Shown here in pieces: positions 6,064 to 13,186 of a DNA stretch of 14,679 bases. The notes under the pieces were generated by a model. The model saw only the letters and a program-made list of their open reading frames with translations, was not told where the DNA came from and did not search any database. Positions within the stretch are counted from its first letter, which is position 1. Every line of letters begins with the position of its first letter. The position numbers were made by a program, and so were the translations under genes. Location of the stretch: contig VGBQ01000042.1 in assembly GCA_016870425.1 (NCBI GenBank), forward strand, positions 1 through 14,679, given 5' to 3'. Source of the DNA: Actinomycetota bacterium. GTDB taxonomy: Bacteria; Actinomycetota; Actinomycetes; S36-B12.

Positions 6064-6410
6064 CGGCGTTCCTCCTCGTCGCCGTCGGTGGCGCACTCGG
6101 TGCTGTGGTGCGCTATGTGCTCGTTACCCACTGGTCTGGCCGTTTCCCGTGGTCGATCCTGGTGGCCAATCTCGCGGGTTCCTTCGGGCTCGGGGTCCTT
6201 CTCGGCTCCGCGAGCCCGGGGCTGCTGCTCTTTGCCGGAGTGGGCTTCTGCGGTGCGCTCACGACCTTCTCGACCTTCGCTCTCGACACGCTCGTGCTGG
6301 TGCGCGAGGGCCGTGTCGCGGCGTCCGCCGGCAACGTCGCTACGTCGCTCGCCGGCAGCGTGATCGCCGTGATCGCGGGCATGATGCTGGTCGGCGCGAT
6401 GGGTCTCTAG
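6060..6410 (+). CDS. crcB: Fluoride channel CrcB/FluC, second copy
   Basis: 116 residues, with the second Fluc subunit features intact: VGGALGAVVRY, N37 in LVANLAGSFGLG and the phenylalanine box GALTTFSTF (TTFSTF at 68-73). Four membrane helices fit the length. It overlaps crcB1 by 4 bases. Both copies keep the pore asparagine and phenylalanine box, so neither looks degenerate. Its TAG stop (6408-6410) overlaps the TAG stop of the opposite-strand cyclo-ligase gene (6407-6409) within a single CTAG. Confidence 0.94.
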   Translation: MTAFLLVAVGGALGAVVRYVLVTHWSGRFPWSILVANLAGSFGLGVLLGSASPGLLLFAGVGFCGALTTFSTFALDTLVLVREGRVAASAGNVATSLAGSVIAVIAGMMLVGAMGL

Positions 6411-6976
6411 CGCGCGATGCAATTGATCGTGCGCGTCGGAGTCACGATGGTGTGCACCCGCATGTCGTGTTCCTGCGTGGGGATGCGATCGACGACATCG
6501 CAGTCGCCGACGAAGGCGACGATGGGCACATCACGCAGGCCTGACAGCACCCGGTCGTAGAAGCCGCCGCCCTTGCCCAGACGGTCGCCCTGAGCGGTGA
6601 CCGCCAATGCAGGGATGAGCATGGCGCGCAGCGGCAGGAGATCCACGGCTGCACCCGTGGGCTCCGTGATGCCCATCGACGACACCGTCGCGTCAGGAGA
6701 GTCCGCCACCCACTCCAGGTGCTCCCTGTGCACACGCGGCAGCAGCACCTCGTATCCCGCAGCCACCAGCCGCTGGCGCAGCTCGCCCGTGTCGGGCTCC
6801 GTCCCGTATGACGCGTAGCAGGTGACCCGGCTCGGCCCCGGAAGCCTCTCGAGGAGTCCCATGGCCCGATCGGCCAGGAGGTGAGGGTCCGGACGGTCAG
6901 CTGACCGTCGACGGGCTCGCGCCTCGGCCCGGGCGGCCGCCTTGGCAGCCGATGCGTCGGTGTCGGAGGTGCTCAC
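6407..6976 (-). CDS. 5-formyltetrahydrofolate cyclo-ligase
   Basis: 189 residues. The enzyme converts 5-formyl-THF plus ATP to 5,10-methenyl-THF, returning stored folate to one-carbon metabolism. The nucleotide-binding loop RLGKGGGFYDR (132-142) is diagnostic, and VTCYASYGTEPDT (51-63) is the folate-side motif. An Ala/Arg-rich N-terminus precedes the domain. The GTG start at 6976 is 25 bp from the divergent galU start. Upstream on the - strand a GAGAAT box ends 6 bases before the GTG (leaderless reading), while AGGAG 9-10 bases upstream could instead be a Shine-Dalgarno site. The galU neighbourhood matches M. tuberculosis Rv0992c from memory. Confidence 0.94.
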   Translation of the reverse strand: MSTSDTDASAAKAAARAEARARRRSADRPDPHLLADRAMGLLERLPGPSRVTCYASYGTEPDTGELRQRLVAAGYEVLLPRVHREHLEWVADSPDATVSSMGITEPTGAAVDLLPLRAMLIPALAVTAQGDRLGKGGGFYDRVLSGLRDVPIVAFVGDCDVVDRIPTQEHDMRVHTIVTPTRTINCIAR

Positions 6977-6982
6977 GCGAGC

Positions 6983-6995
6983 ATTCTCCTAGGGT
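6983..6995. promoter_or_regulatory. Divergent promoters of galU and the cyclo-ligase gene
   Basis: On the + strand TAGGGT (6990-6995) ends 6 bases before the galU ATG at 7002. On the - strand GAGAAT (6988-6983) ends 6 bases before the cyclo-ligase GTG at 6976. The boxes are one base apart. Both genes would give leaderless or nearly leaderless mRNAs. The minus-strand box is the weaker call because it overlaps a possible AGGAG ribosome site. Confidence 0.5.
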
Positions 6996-7001
6996 GTCCC
7001 C

Positions 7002-7892
7002 ATGTGCGTGACGACGGCGGTCATCCCTGCAGCCGGTCTCGGCACGCGATTCCTCCCGGCCACCAAGGCGACACCCAAGGAAATGCTCCCCGTCGTCGAC
7101 AAGCCGGCGATCCAGTACGTCGTCGAGGAGGCGGTCGCGGCCGGCCTCGATGACGTGCTCTTCGTGACCGGACGCAGCAAGCGCCCGCTCGAGGACCACT
7201 TCGATCGCAACCTCGAGTTGGAGGCGGCGCTCGAGGCCAAGGGCGATGCCACGCGGCTGCTGAGCGTGACCGAGTCCAACGATCTCGCGCGCATCCACTA
7301 CGTGCGTCAGGGCGATGCCCTGGGCCTTGGGCATGCGGTCCTCATGGCCGAGCGCCATGTCGGCGACCATCCCTTCGCCGTGCTGCTCGGCGATGACCTG
7401 ATCGACCCGCGCGATGCGGTGCTCCAGCGCATGATCGCGGTGCGCGACGAGCTCGGCGGCTCCGTGCTGTGCTTGATGGAGGTCCCGCGCGATCAGATCT
7501 CGCTCTACGGCTGCGCTGCTGTGTCCCCCACAGGCACCGACTCCGTCGTCCGAGTGACCGACCTCGTGGAGAAGCCGGAGGTCGATGCAGCCCCGAGCTC
7601 GCTCGCTGTCATCGGCCGCTACATCCTCGACCCCGAGATTTTCTCCGTCCTCGCGCGCACGCCCCCTGGGCGCGGGGGAGAGATCCAACTCACCGATGCG
7701 CTGCGCGAGCTCGCGCTGGCGGGCCGGGTCCACGGCGTGCTCTTCCGCGGGCGTCGCTACGACACCGGTGACCGCTTGTCCTACCTCCAGGCCGTGATCC
7801 AGCTTGCCCTCGAGCGTGATGACCTCGGCCCCGCCTTGCGCGCGTGGCTTCCCAGCGCCCTCGAGGGTGATGCCCGCGAAGGTGGGCAGTGA
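7002..7892 (+). CDS. galU: UTP-glucose-1-phosphate uridylyltransferase
   Basis: 296 residues, a cytoplasmic nucleotidyltransferase that makes UDP-glucose from glucose-1-phosphate and UTP for envelope polysaccharides and trehalose or glycan synthesis. The N-terminal motif AAGLGTRFLPATKATPKEM (10-28) carries the nucleotide-binding glycine loop and catalytic lysine region. DALGLGHAV, LLGDDLID, VEKPE, GRYILDPEIF and GGEIQLTDAL are all GalU signatures. The ATG at 7002 fits a TAGGGT box ending 6 bases upstream; a GTG at 7008 is an alternative. It heads an operon: moeA starts 1 bp after its stop. No pathway link to molybdenum cofactor genes is known; the pairing is a conserved actinobacterial gene order. 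Confidence 0.96.
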   Translation: MCVTTAVIPAAGLGTRFLPATKATPKEMLPVVDKPAIQYVVEEAVAAGLDDVLFVTGRSKRPLEDHFDRNLELEAALEAKGDATRLLSVTESNDLARIHYVRQGDALGLGHAVLMAERHVGDHPFAVLLGDDLIDPRDAVLQRMIAVRDELGGSVLCLMEVPRDQISLYGCAAVSPTGTDSVVRVTDLVEKPEVDAAPSSLAVIGRYILDPEIFSVLARTPPGRGGEIQLTDALRELALAGRVHGVLFRGRRYDTGDRLSYLQAVIQLALERDDLGPALRAWLPSALEGDAREGGQ

Positions 7893-7893
7893 C

Positions 7894-9108
7894 ATGAGGT
7901 CGGTCCAAGAACACCAGCGGGTCGTCCTCGCCGATGCGAGCCCCCTCCCCGCGACGACGGCCTCGCTGCTGGACGCCGACGGCTTGGTGCTGGCCGAGCC
8001 GGTGACGGCGGCCTGGCCGCTGCCCTCCTTTGACAACAGCTCCATGGACGGATACGCCGTACACGCGGACGATCTTGCGGGGGCATCGCCGTCCTCGCCT
8101 GTGCGGTTGCCCGTGCGCGGTGACATCGCGGCGGGGCAGGAGGCCGCGGAGCGGCTCGAGCCGGGCACCGCGGTGCGGATCATGACGGGGGCCCCCGTGC
8201 CCGATGGTGCCGATGCGGTAGTGCCCGTTGAGTGGACCGACGGGTCCACGGGCGAGGTCACGATCACGGGCTCACCGGATCCCGGCGCCTTCATCCGTCG
8301 CCGAGGTGAGGATGTCGCGGCGGGAGAAGTGGTCATCGAGGCGGGCACGGCGATCAACGCGCGGGTGATCGCGCTGCTCGCCGCCGTCGGCCTGGCCGGC
8401 ATCCCCGTGCACCGCCGACCGCGCGTGGCGGTCATCTCGACAGGAGACGAACTCGTCGACCCGGGTGTCGAGCCGGGTCCCGGCCAGATCGTGGACTCCA
8501 ACAGCTACATGCTCACGGCGGCCGTGCGCGAGGCCGGGGCGACGGCCGTGCGCGTCGGTCCCGTGCGCGACGACGAAGCCGCTCTGGAGCGCGTGCTCAA
8601 AGAGGAGGCCGAGCGCAGCGACCTCATCCTGACCTCGGGTGGGGTGAGTATGGGTGCCTACGACACGGTCAAAGCGGTCCTCACCCGCATGGGCGGTGTG
8701 GAATTCGTCAAAGTGGCGATGCAGCCCGGCATGCCTCAGGGCTCCGGACTCGTCGGATCGACGCCGATTGTCACGCTGCCTGGCAATCCCGTGAGTTCCT
8801 TCGTGTCCTTCGAGGTCTTCGTGCGACCGCTCATCCGCAGGCTCCTGGGCCATGCGCACTGCGAGCGACCGCGACTGCATGCGATCTGCGCGCGCGACTT
8901 CAACTCGCCCGCGGGCAAGACCCAGTTCGCTCGCGTCAGCCTGCGTCTCCACGACGGGCTCATGCTGGCTGAGCCCGAAGGTGGCCAGGGCTCGCACATC
9001 ATCGGTGGACTCGCGCGCGCGGACGGGCTTGCGGTGATCCCCGAGTCGGTCACGCATGTTGCTGGGCGCGACGAACTCGTCATCATCGATCTGCGGGGCG
9101 GTGCATGA
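7894..9108 (+). CDS. moeA: Molybdopterin molybdenumtransferase MoeA
   Basis: 404 residues. MoeA inserts molybdate into adenylylated molybdopterin in the last step of molybdenum cofactor synthesis. Signatures in order: FDNSSMDGYAV (46-56), RIMTGAPVPDGADAVV (95-110), GEDVAAGE (138-145), STGDELV (182-188), SGGVSMGAYD (248-257) and LPGNPVSS (295-302). The C-terminal domain IV is complete. The ATG at 7894 is chosen because MRSVQEHQRVVL matches the usual MoeA N-terminus and follows the galU stop by one base; a longer in-frame ORF from 7804 lies inside galU. The stop overlaps moaC. Confidence 0.96.
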   Translation: MRSVQEHQRVVLADASPLPATTASLLDADGLVLAEPVTAAWPLPSFDNSSMDGYAVHADDLAGASPSSPVRLPVRGDIAAGQEAAERLEPGTAVRIMTGAPVPDGADAVVPVEWTDGSTGEVTITGSPDPGAFIRRRGEDVAAGEVVIEAGTAINARVIALLAAVGLAGIPVHRRPRVAVISTGDELVDPGVEPGPGQIVDSNSYMLTAAVREAGATAVRVGPVRDDEAALERVLKEEAERSDLILTSGGVSMGAYDTVKAVLTRMGGVEFVKVAMQPGMPQGSGLVGSTPIVTLPGNPVSSFVSFEVFVRPLIRRLLGHAHCERPRLHAICARDFNSPAGKTQFARVSLRLHDGLMLAEPEGGQGSHIIGGLARADGLAVIPESVTHVAGRDELVIIDLRGGA

Positions 9109-9584
9109 TGGCCGACGAGTTCACGCACCTCGACTCCCGTGGCGCCGCACGCATGGTCGACGTCAGCGGCAAGGACATCACCGTGCGCACCGCCACCGCG
9201 TCGGGCCGGGTCACCGTCTCGGCGGAGGTCGTGCACCTGCTGCGAGGTGAGGGGGTGCCCAAGGGAGATGCCCTCGCCGTGGCCAGGATTGCCGGGATCC
9301 AGGCGGCCAAGCGCACCCCCGACCTCGTGCCGCTGTGCCATCCCCTGGCGATCCACGGTGTCGACATTGCCCTCGATGTCGAGGACTCCGCCGTCCGCAT
9401 CGAGGCCACTGTGCGCACCGCGGACCGCACCGGTGTCGAGATGGAGGCCCTGACCTGCGTGTGCGTGGCTGCACTCGCCCTGGTCGACATGGTCAAGTCG
9501 GTCGATCCCGCAGCCGTGATCGGCGACGTGCGACTGGAGGAGAAGACGGGCGGCAAGCGGGGCCACTGGGTGCGACCGACATGA
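9105..9584 (+). CDS. moaC: Cyclic pyranopterin monophosphate synthase MoaC
   Basis: 159 residues. With MoaA, MoaC converts GTP to cyclic pyranopterin monophosphate, the first stage of molybdenum cofactor synthesis; it acts on the 3',8-cyclo-GTP made by MoaA. Motifs are complete: MVDVSGKDITVRTA, KGDALAVARIAGIQAAKRT, LCHPL, TGVEMEALTCV and DMVKSVD, which holds the conserved catalytic Asp and Lys. It begins ATGATGG, overlapping the moeA stop by 4 bases; an ATG at 9108 is an equally possible start. The next gene starts inside its stop. moaA, moaB and moaD/E are absent here, so the rest of the pathway is elsewhere. Confidence 0.96.
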   Translation: MMADEFTHLDSRGAARMVDVSGKDITVRTATASGRVTVSAEVVHLLRGEGVPKGDALAVARIAGIQAAKRTPDLVPLCHPLAIHGVDIALDVEDSAVRIEATVRTADRTGVEMEALTCVCVAALALVDMVKSVDPAAVIGDVRLEEKTGGKRGHWVRPT

Positions 9585-10189
9585 CGCGCGGATGGCCAGC
9601 GCGCCTGCGAGAGGGCAGTCTTGAACTCCGCCCGCTGCGCCTGCGCGACGCCTCCGCGTGGCGCGAGGTGCGCACCCGCAATGCCCGGTGGTTGCGGCCC
9701 TGGGAGGCGACGCTGCCGATCGCCGAACATGATGCGCCGACGACCTACGCCTCTCTCGTACGCAGGCTCAGGTCTGAGGCGCGCGAGGGTCGCAGCCTGC
9801 CCTTCGCGCTCGTCGTGGACGGCGCGTTCGCGGGTCAGGTGACCGTCGGTGGCATCTCGCGCGGGTCGCTCCTGTGCGCCTACGTCGGCTACTGGATTGA
9901 CGAGAGGGTGGCGGGCCGGGGGATTATGCCTACCGCGGTGGCACTGGTCACCGATCACTGCTTCCGCGAGGTTGGTCTCCATCGCGTGGAGATCAACATC
10001 CGTCCGGAGAACGCCGCGTCGCTGCGCGTCGTCGAGAAGCTCGGCTTCCGCCCCGAAGGCCTGCGCGAGCGCTACCTGCACATCGATGGCGGCTGGCGAG
10101 ACCACCTCACCTTCGCGCTGTGCGCGGAGGAGGTGCCCGACGGACTGTTGGCGCGCTGGCGTGCCTCCCGCGTCGCACCGGGCACCTGA
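9581..10189 (+). CDS. RimJ/RimL-family GNAT N-acetyltransferase
   Basis: 202 residues, a GNAT-fold acetyl-CoA-dependent acetyltransferase. LELRPLRLRDASAWREVR (about 14-31) is the N-terminal strand-helix of RimJ/RimL proteins. VGYWIDERVAGRGIMPTAVAL holds the acetyl-CoA pyrophosphate loop (R/Q-x-x-G-x-G/A variant, VAGRGIM). HRVEINIRPENAASLRVVEKLGFRPEG is the classic RimJ C-terminal motif. RimJ/RimL enzymes acetylate ribosomal protein N-termini, but many relatives have other protein targets, so the exact substrate is not known. The ATG overlaps the moaC stop by 4 bases. A GC-rich hairpin starts right after the stop, so this is probably the last gene of the galU operon. Confidence 0.9.
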   Translation: MTRGWPARLREGSLELRPLRLRDASAWREVRTRNARWLRPWEATLPIAEHDAPTTYASLVRRLRSEAREGRSLPFALVVDGAFAGQVTVGGISRGSLLCAYVGYWIDERVAGRGIMPTAVALVTDHCFREVGLHRVEINIRPENAASLRVVEKLGFRPEGLRERYLHIDGGWRDHLTFALCAEEVPDGLLARWRASRVAPGT

Positions 10190-10211
10190 GGCGCCGCGAC
10201 ACGCCGGCGCC
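10190..10211 (+). terminator. Possible terminator hairpin after the galU operon
   Basis: GGCGCCG (10190-10196) and CGGCGCC (10205-10211) form a 7-bp all-GC stem with an 8-base loop directly after the stop codon. A second weak hairpin follows (CCCCGA 10216-10221 with TCGGGG 10232-10237). Neither has a T-tract, so termination efficiency is uncertain. Confidence 0.4.
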
Positions 10212-10249
10212 CCGGCCCCGATGTCCCCCATTCGGGGAGCAGCGCCACC

Positions 10250-10255
10250 TAACGT
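10250..10255 (+). promoter_or_regulatory. Putative -10 box of the small membrane protein gene
   Basis: TAACGT lies 2 bases before the ATG at 10258 and 8 bases before the in-frame GTG at 10264. With initiation about 7 bases downstream of a -10 box, the transcript would begin near 10262-10264, which would exclude the ATG and favour a leaderless GTG start. Confidence 0.5.
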
Positions 10256-10257
10256 TC

Positions 10258-10758
10258 ATGGATGTGACGGGTCTGATCTATGTGGCAATCGTTGCCTTGT
10301 GGGCCGCCGTACTCATCCCGATGTGGCTGCGTCGTCACGACGACGACCAGGCGCGCCGCATCGAGCGACACCGGGTCGCCATGGGCACTCTCGCCCGCAT
10401 GTCTTCGCGGGCGGACGAGGCCCGCGAGGCGGCCACGCGGCGGCGCAGGATCACCCTGACGGGCACGGCCACGCTCGGCGCTCTCGGCACCGCGGCGTGG
10501 GTGGCCGGCTTTGCACCCGGACTCGGCGCGCTGCTGATGTGGTTGCCCTTCGTGGCCTTCCTGCCGGTGGCACTACTGGCCGAGCGCCGAGGGGTGCGCC
10601 TCGCAGCCGAGCGGGCGCTTGCCGATGCTCGTGAAGACGCGCGGACGCAGACATCCGAGGTTGGCGAACCCGCGAGCCCGGCGCCCGCGCCACGTGCGAC
10701 GCCGCGCATGCCATTGCCTGCCTCAGCATGGGATGAGGTCTTCGACCAGACCGCCTGA
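10258..10758 (+). CDS. Small membrane protein of unknown function (Rv0996-like position)
   Basis: 166 residues from the ATG at 10258, or 164 from the GTG at 10264, which the TAACGT box favours. TM1 is at about 5-23 (LIYVAIVALWAAVLIPMWL). A basic cytoplasmic stretch follows (RRHDDDQARRIERHR onward, rich in Arg up to about residue 65). Two more helices lie at about 66-83 and 86-108. The last 50 residues are Ala/Pro-rich and probably disordered, ending in the acidic-aromatic WDEVFDQTA. I do not recognise a functional domain. The equivalent position in the mycobacterial block holds a conserved membrane protein (Rv0996, from memory). It lies between the galU operon and a tRNA gene. Confidence 0.8.
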   Translation: MDVTGLIYVAIVALWAAVLIPMWLRRHDDDQARRIERHRVAMGTLARMSSRADEAREAATRRRRITLTGTATLGALGTAAWVAGFAPGLGALLMWLPFVAFLPVALLAERRGVRLAAERALADAREDARTQTSEVGEPASPAPAPRATPRMPLPASAWDEVFDQTA

Positions 10759-10799
10759 GGACGACACGATCCGCTCGTCGTCGCCCCGCTTCGCTGGTG

Positions 10800-10805
10800 T
10801 AATGT
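10800..10805 (+). promoter_or_regulatory. Putative -10 box of the tRNA-Ala gene
   Basis: TAATGT lies 47 bases upstream of the tRNA 5' end, leaving a leader of roughly 40 bases for removal by RNase P. No clear -35 hexamer is visible. The surrounding 10759-10852 stretch holds no other feature that I can support. Confidence 0.45.
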
Positions 10806-10852
10806 CACCGCCTGTTCGAGGGTGTCCTCGGCCCGAGGGGCCTGGGCCCCAC

Positions 10853-10926
10853 GGGGCTGTAGCGCAGTCCGGTAGCGCACCTCGTTCGCATCGAGGGGGT
10901 CAGGGGTTCAAATCCCCTCAGCTCCA
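10853..10926 (+). tRNA. tRNA-Ala (anticodon CGC)
   Basis: A complete cloverleaf of 73 bases plus discriminator. The acceptor arms are GGGGCTG and CAGCTCC, with the G3:T70 wobble pair that is the main alanine identity element. The D stem is GCGC/GCGC. The anticodon stem is CCTCG/CGAGG around loop TTCGCAT, giving anticodon CGC at 10887-10889, which reads GCG, an alanine codon common in this GC-rich window. The T stem is AGGGG/CCCCT with loop TTCAAAT. The discriminator is A at 10926. The CCA end is not encoded (CGC follows). It is followed 10 bases later by a strong terminator. Confidence 0.96.
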
Positions 10927-10936
10927 CGCTGTGGTT

Positions 10937-10976
10937 GCCCGGGACATCCCTGCGGGTGTCCCGGGCCTTCTTTTCT
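10937..10976 (+). terminator. Intrinsic terminator of the tRNA-Ala gene
   Basis: GCCCGGGACA (10937-10946) pairs perfectly with TGTCCCGGGC (10957-10966). The 10-base loop can itself add CCC/GGG pairs. The stem is followed by CTTCTTTTCT, a clear T-rich tail. It is the best rho-independent terminator in the window. Confidence 0.9.
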
Positions 10977-11040
10977 GGGAATTCCCCCGATGCGCAAGGC
11001 CCCACCGCGCGCACGCCGCGCATCCGGGCCGGTGGGCGCC

Positions 11041-11046
11041 TACCGT
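11041..11046 (+). promoter_or_regulatory. Putative -10 box of the secreted-protein gene
   Basis: TACCGT lies 20 bases before the ATG at 11067. Initiation near 11053 would leave a short leader carrying GAGGAGG (11055-11061), 5 bases before the ATG. This gene thus uses a Shine-Dalgarno site rather than a leaderless start. Confidence 0.5.
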
Positions 11047-11066
11047 GAGCGGCTGAGGAGGTGGCC

Positions 11067-11576
11067 ATGTCCGGTCCGACCCGCGGTGCCCTGGCGGCAC
11101 TGGGCGCCCTGGCGCTCGTAGGCGGTGGTGTCGCTCTGGCGACCCCGGCTACGGCGGCCGACCGCGTGACCGCATGCCACTGGATCGATCGCGAATACCT
11201 GGACACCTACACCTGCGAGAAGCCCGTCGCGTCCGTCGACATGCTGCGGATCGTGGAGTGCTGGAAGTTCCCGCCCTCTGCGCGCACCCACGTGCGCGAG
11301 AAGACCGCTGACTCGGACGGGTGGGTCACCAATCCGGCGATCACCGTCAAGACCACCGGCACCTGGGGCTGCAAGGGCGACTATCCCTACCGCACGGTCG
11401 TGACCATCCCCGGCAGCATGCTCGCAGAGTTGGCGGTGACGCGCGTGCGCCTCACCATGCCCGCGAGCGAGGGCGCGCTTGCTGATGGCACGCCGTACTC
11501 CTTCGGCAAGACGACCGTGACCTACGGGGCGTGCGTCATGCCGGAGCGCTCGCTCGACTGGTGCCCGGAGCGCTGA
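11067..11576 (+). CDS. Secreted six-cysteine protein of unknown function
   Basis: 169 residues. A Sec signal peptide is clear: basic SGPTR, then a hydrophobic core (ALAALGALALVGGGVALA), then an ATPATAA-D site giving cleavage near residue 33. The mature part of about 136 residues has six cysteines (ACHW, YTCE, VECW, WGCK, GACV, DWCP), enough for three disulfides, and several Trp/Tyr. It looks beta-rich and soluble, with no membrane segment after the signal. I do not recognise the family. The ATG at 11067 is preferred over an upstream GTG at 11061 because GAGGAGG precedes it at proper spacing. The stop is 4 bp from the stop of the convergent O-mannosyltransferase gene. Confidence 0.87.
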   Translation: MSGPTRGALAALGALALVGGGVALATPATAADRVTACHWIDREYLDTYTCEKPVASVDMLRIVECWKFPPSARTHVREKTADSDGWVTNPAITVKTTGTWGCKGDYPYRTVVTIPGSMLAELAVTRVRLTMPASEGALADGTPYSFGKTTVTYGACVMPERSLDWCPER

Positions 11577-11580
11577 CCCC

Positions 11581-13170
11581 CTAGACCCACGTAGGCATCC
11601 ACATCCGCCAGGTCCACTGGGTGTAGGGGATGACCTCACCGGTCCAGATGGGGTAGAACCACCACGCTGCCGCCACGACGAGGAGCAGGATGCCCGCGGC
11701 GACCCACGTGCCGGCGCGGCGACGGTCGATGCCCGCCCCCGGGGGCCCGACCAGCGCGCCGATCATCATCGCCAAGGCGATGGCGACGTAGGGCAGGAAG
11801 ACCACCGAGTAGAAGCCGAAGATCGTGCGGTCGAGGTAGAGCAGCCACGGCACCCAGCCAGCGAGCACTGCCAGGAGCACGGCACCCGCCCGCCAGTCGC
11901 GTCGCGCAATCCACCGCCAGACGAGATAGAGCAGTGCTACCGAGCCGATCCACCAGATGATCGGGTTGCCCAGGGCCAGCACCTCCGCGGCGCACGAGTC
12001 CGCACCGCACCCGGACTCGCCCTGCTCGAAGCTCGCCCAGTAGAAGGACGTCGGCCGCGTCTGCACGAACCAACTCAGGGGATTCGACTCGTAGGAGTGG
12101 TCGCTGGTCAGGCCGACGTGGAATTGCCACGCCTCGGAGTGGTAGTGCCACAGCGAGCGCAGGGCCGCCGGCACGAGCGATTCGCTGCCGTCGGCCCATT
12201 GGCGACCCCAGCCTCCGTCCGTGAAGAGCCAGCCCGACCACGTCACGACGTAGGTGACCGCGGCAGTCCCGACCATGGCGACGAAGGCAATCGGTGCGCT
12301 CCGCAGCACCGTGACCGTCCAGGGGCGTGCTACGCCCAGCCGCCGACGCAGGGAGACATCCCAGATGACCGTCAGCAGTCCGAAGGCCGCGAGGTACCAC
12401 AGCCCCGACCACTTGACGGCGCAGGCAAGGCCCAGGGCAACCCCCGCGGCCCAACGCCATGGTCGACCGCCCAGTGCCGGGCCCCATGCGTTCAGGGCAT
12501 CGGATCCCGGGGGGTGGGTAGTGAGGCGTCGTCTCACCTGATCGCGGTCAAGCAGGAGGCACCCGAATGCGGCGAGCACGGTGAAGGACAGGACCATGTC
12601 GAGCACGGCCGTGCGACTCGTGACGAGATGCATGCCGTCCAGGGCAACCAGCAGGCCGGCGACCGTGCCCACCAGGTCGGAGCGGGTGAGTCGGCGCGCA
12701 ATCCGTGCCACCATGAGGATCGAGAGGGTCCCGAGGACGGCGACGGCAAATCTCCACCCGAAGGGCGTGACGCCGAAGATCCACTCCCCGCCTGCGATGA
12801 CCCACTTGCCGAACGGCGGATGGACGACAAAGGAGGGATCGTCCTTGAAGACCTCGATGGTGCGCCAGTTGCCGTCCGACGCGAGGATCAACTCATTGGC
12901 GCTGTCATCGAATTGCTGCTCGTACCCGTAGCGCAACAGGGCGAGGGCGTCCTTGGCGTAGTAGACCTCGTCGAAGGCGAAGGCATCCGGACGGCCCAGG
13001 TTGACGAAGCGCAAGAGGCCGCCGACAACCATCGCGGCCACGGGGCCGGCCCAGCCGCGCCAGCCCGAGGACGGGAAGGGCGGGAAGAGGCCGGCCGCAG
13101 CCTGGGACAGGGCGTGCCCGGTGGGAGCTCCGCCTCCCCCGGCGGGCATCGTGCGGGTCGGCGTTGCCAC
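11581..13170 (-). CDS. pmt: Protein O-mannosyltransferase (GT39/PMT family)
   Basis: 529 residues, a polytopic membrane glycosyltransferase. It transfers mannose from polyprenyl-phosphate-mannose to Ser/Thr of proteins crossing the membrane by the Sec route. The catalytic acidic pair is FDEVYYAKD (D67, E68), at the start of the first outer loop after TM1 (about 41-58). VHPPFGKWVI, RIARRLTRSDLVGTVAGLL, LVTSRTAVLDMVLSF, CAVKWSGLWY and HSEAWQFHVGL with ESNPLSW are typical PMT features. About eleven hydrophobic segments follow. The N-terminal 36 residues are Pro/Gly-rich and cytoplasmic. The GTG at 13170 is supported by a TAGCAT box ending 6 bases upstream. Position and orientation match mycobacterial Rv1002c next to rsmI. 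Confidence 0.95.
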   Translation of the reverse strand: MATPTRTMPAGGGGAPTGHALSQAAAGLFPPFPSSGWRGWAGPVAAMVVGGLLRFVNLGRPDAFAFDEVYYAKDALALLRYGYEQQFDDSANELILASDGNWRTIEVFKDDPSFVVHPPFGKWVIAGGEWIFGVTPFGWRFAVAVLGTLSILMVARIARRLTRSDLVGTVAGLLVALDGMHLVTSRTAVLDMVLSFTVLAAFGCLLLDRDQVRRRLTTHPPGSDALNAWGPALGGRPWRWAAGVALGLACAVKWSGLWYLAAFGLLTVIWDVSLRRRLGVARPWTVTVLRSAPIAFVAMVGTAAVTYVVTWSGWLFTDGGWGRQWADGSESLVPAALRSLWHYHSEAWQFHVGLTSDHSYESNPLSWFVQTRPTSFYWASFEQGESGCGADSCAAEVLALGNPIIWWIGSVALLYLVWRWIARRDWRAGAVLLAVLAGWVPWLLYLDRTIFGFYSVVFLPYVAIALAMMIGALVGPPGAGIDRRRAGTWVAAGILLLVVAAAWWFYPIWTGEVIPYTQWTWRMWMPTWV

Positions 13171-13176
13171 CGCCCC

Positions 13177-13182
13177 ATGCTA
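13177..13182 (-). promoter_or_regulatory. Putative -10 box of pmt
   Basis: TAGCAT on the - strand ends 6 bases before the GTG at 13170, with no Shine-Dalgarno in between. A leaderless mRNA is predicted. Confidence 0.55.
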
Positions 13183-13186
13183 GGCA

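Noticed and set aside
4852..6096. 414-residue minus-strand ORF opposite the permease and crcB1
   Set aside because: Its composition is extremely charged (Arg, Asp, Glu, His, Gly) and low in hydrophobics, as expected for the antisense of membrane-protein codons.
6897..8501. 534-residue minus-strand ORF opposite galU and moeA
   Set aside because: It overlaps two well-supported genes and shows no domain; it is a shadow ORF.
10853..10926. tRNA-Ala as an integration (att) site
   Set aside because: No integrase, no direct repeat of the tRNA 3' end and no mobile genes are seen downstream in the window.
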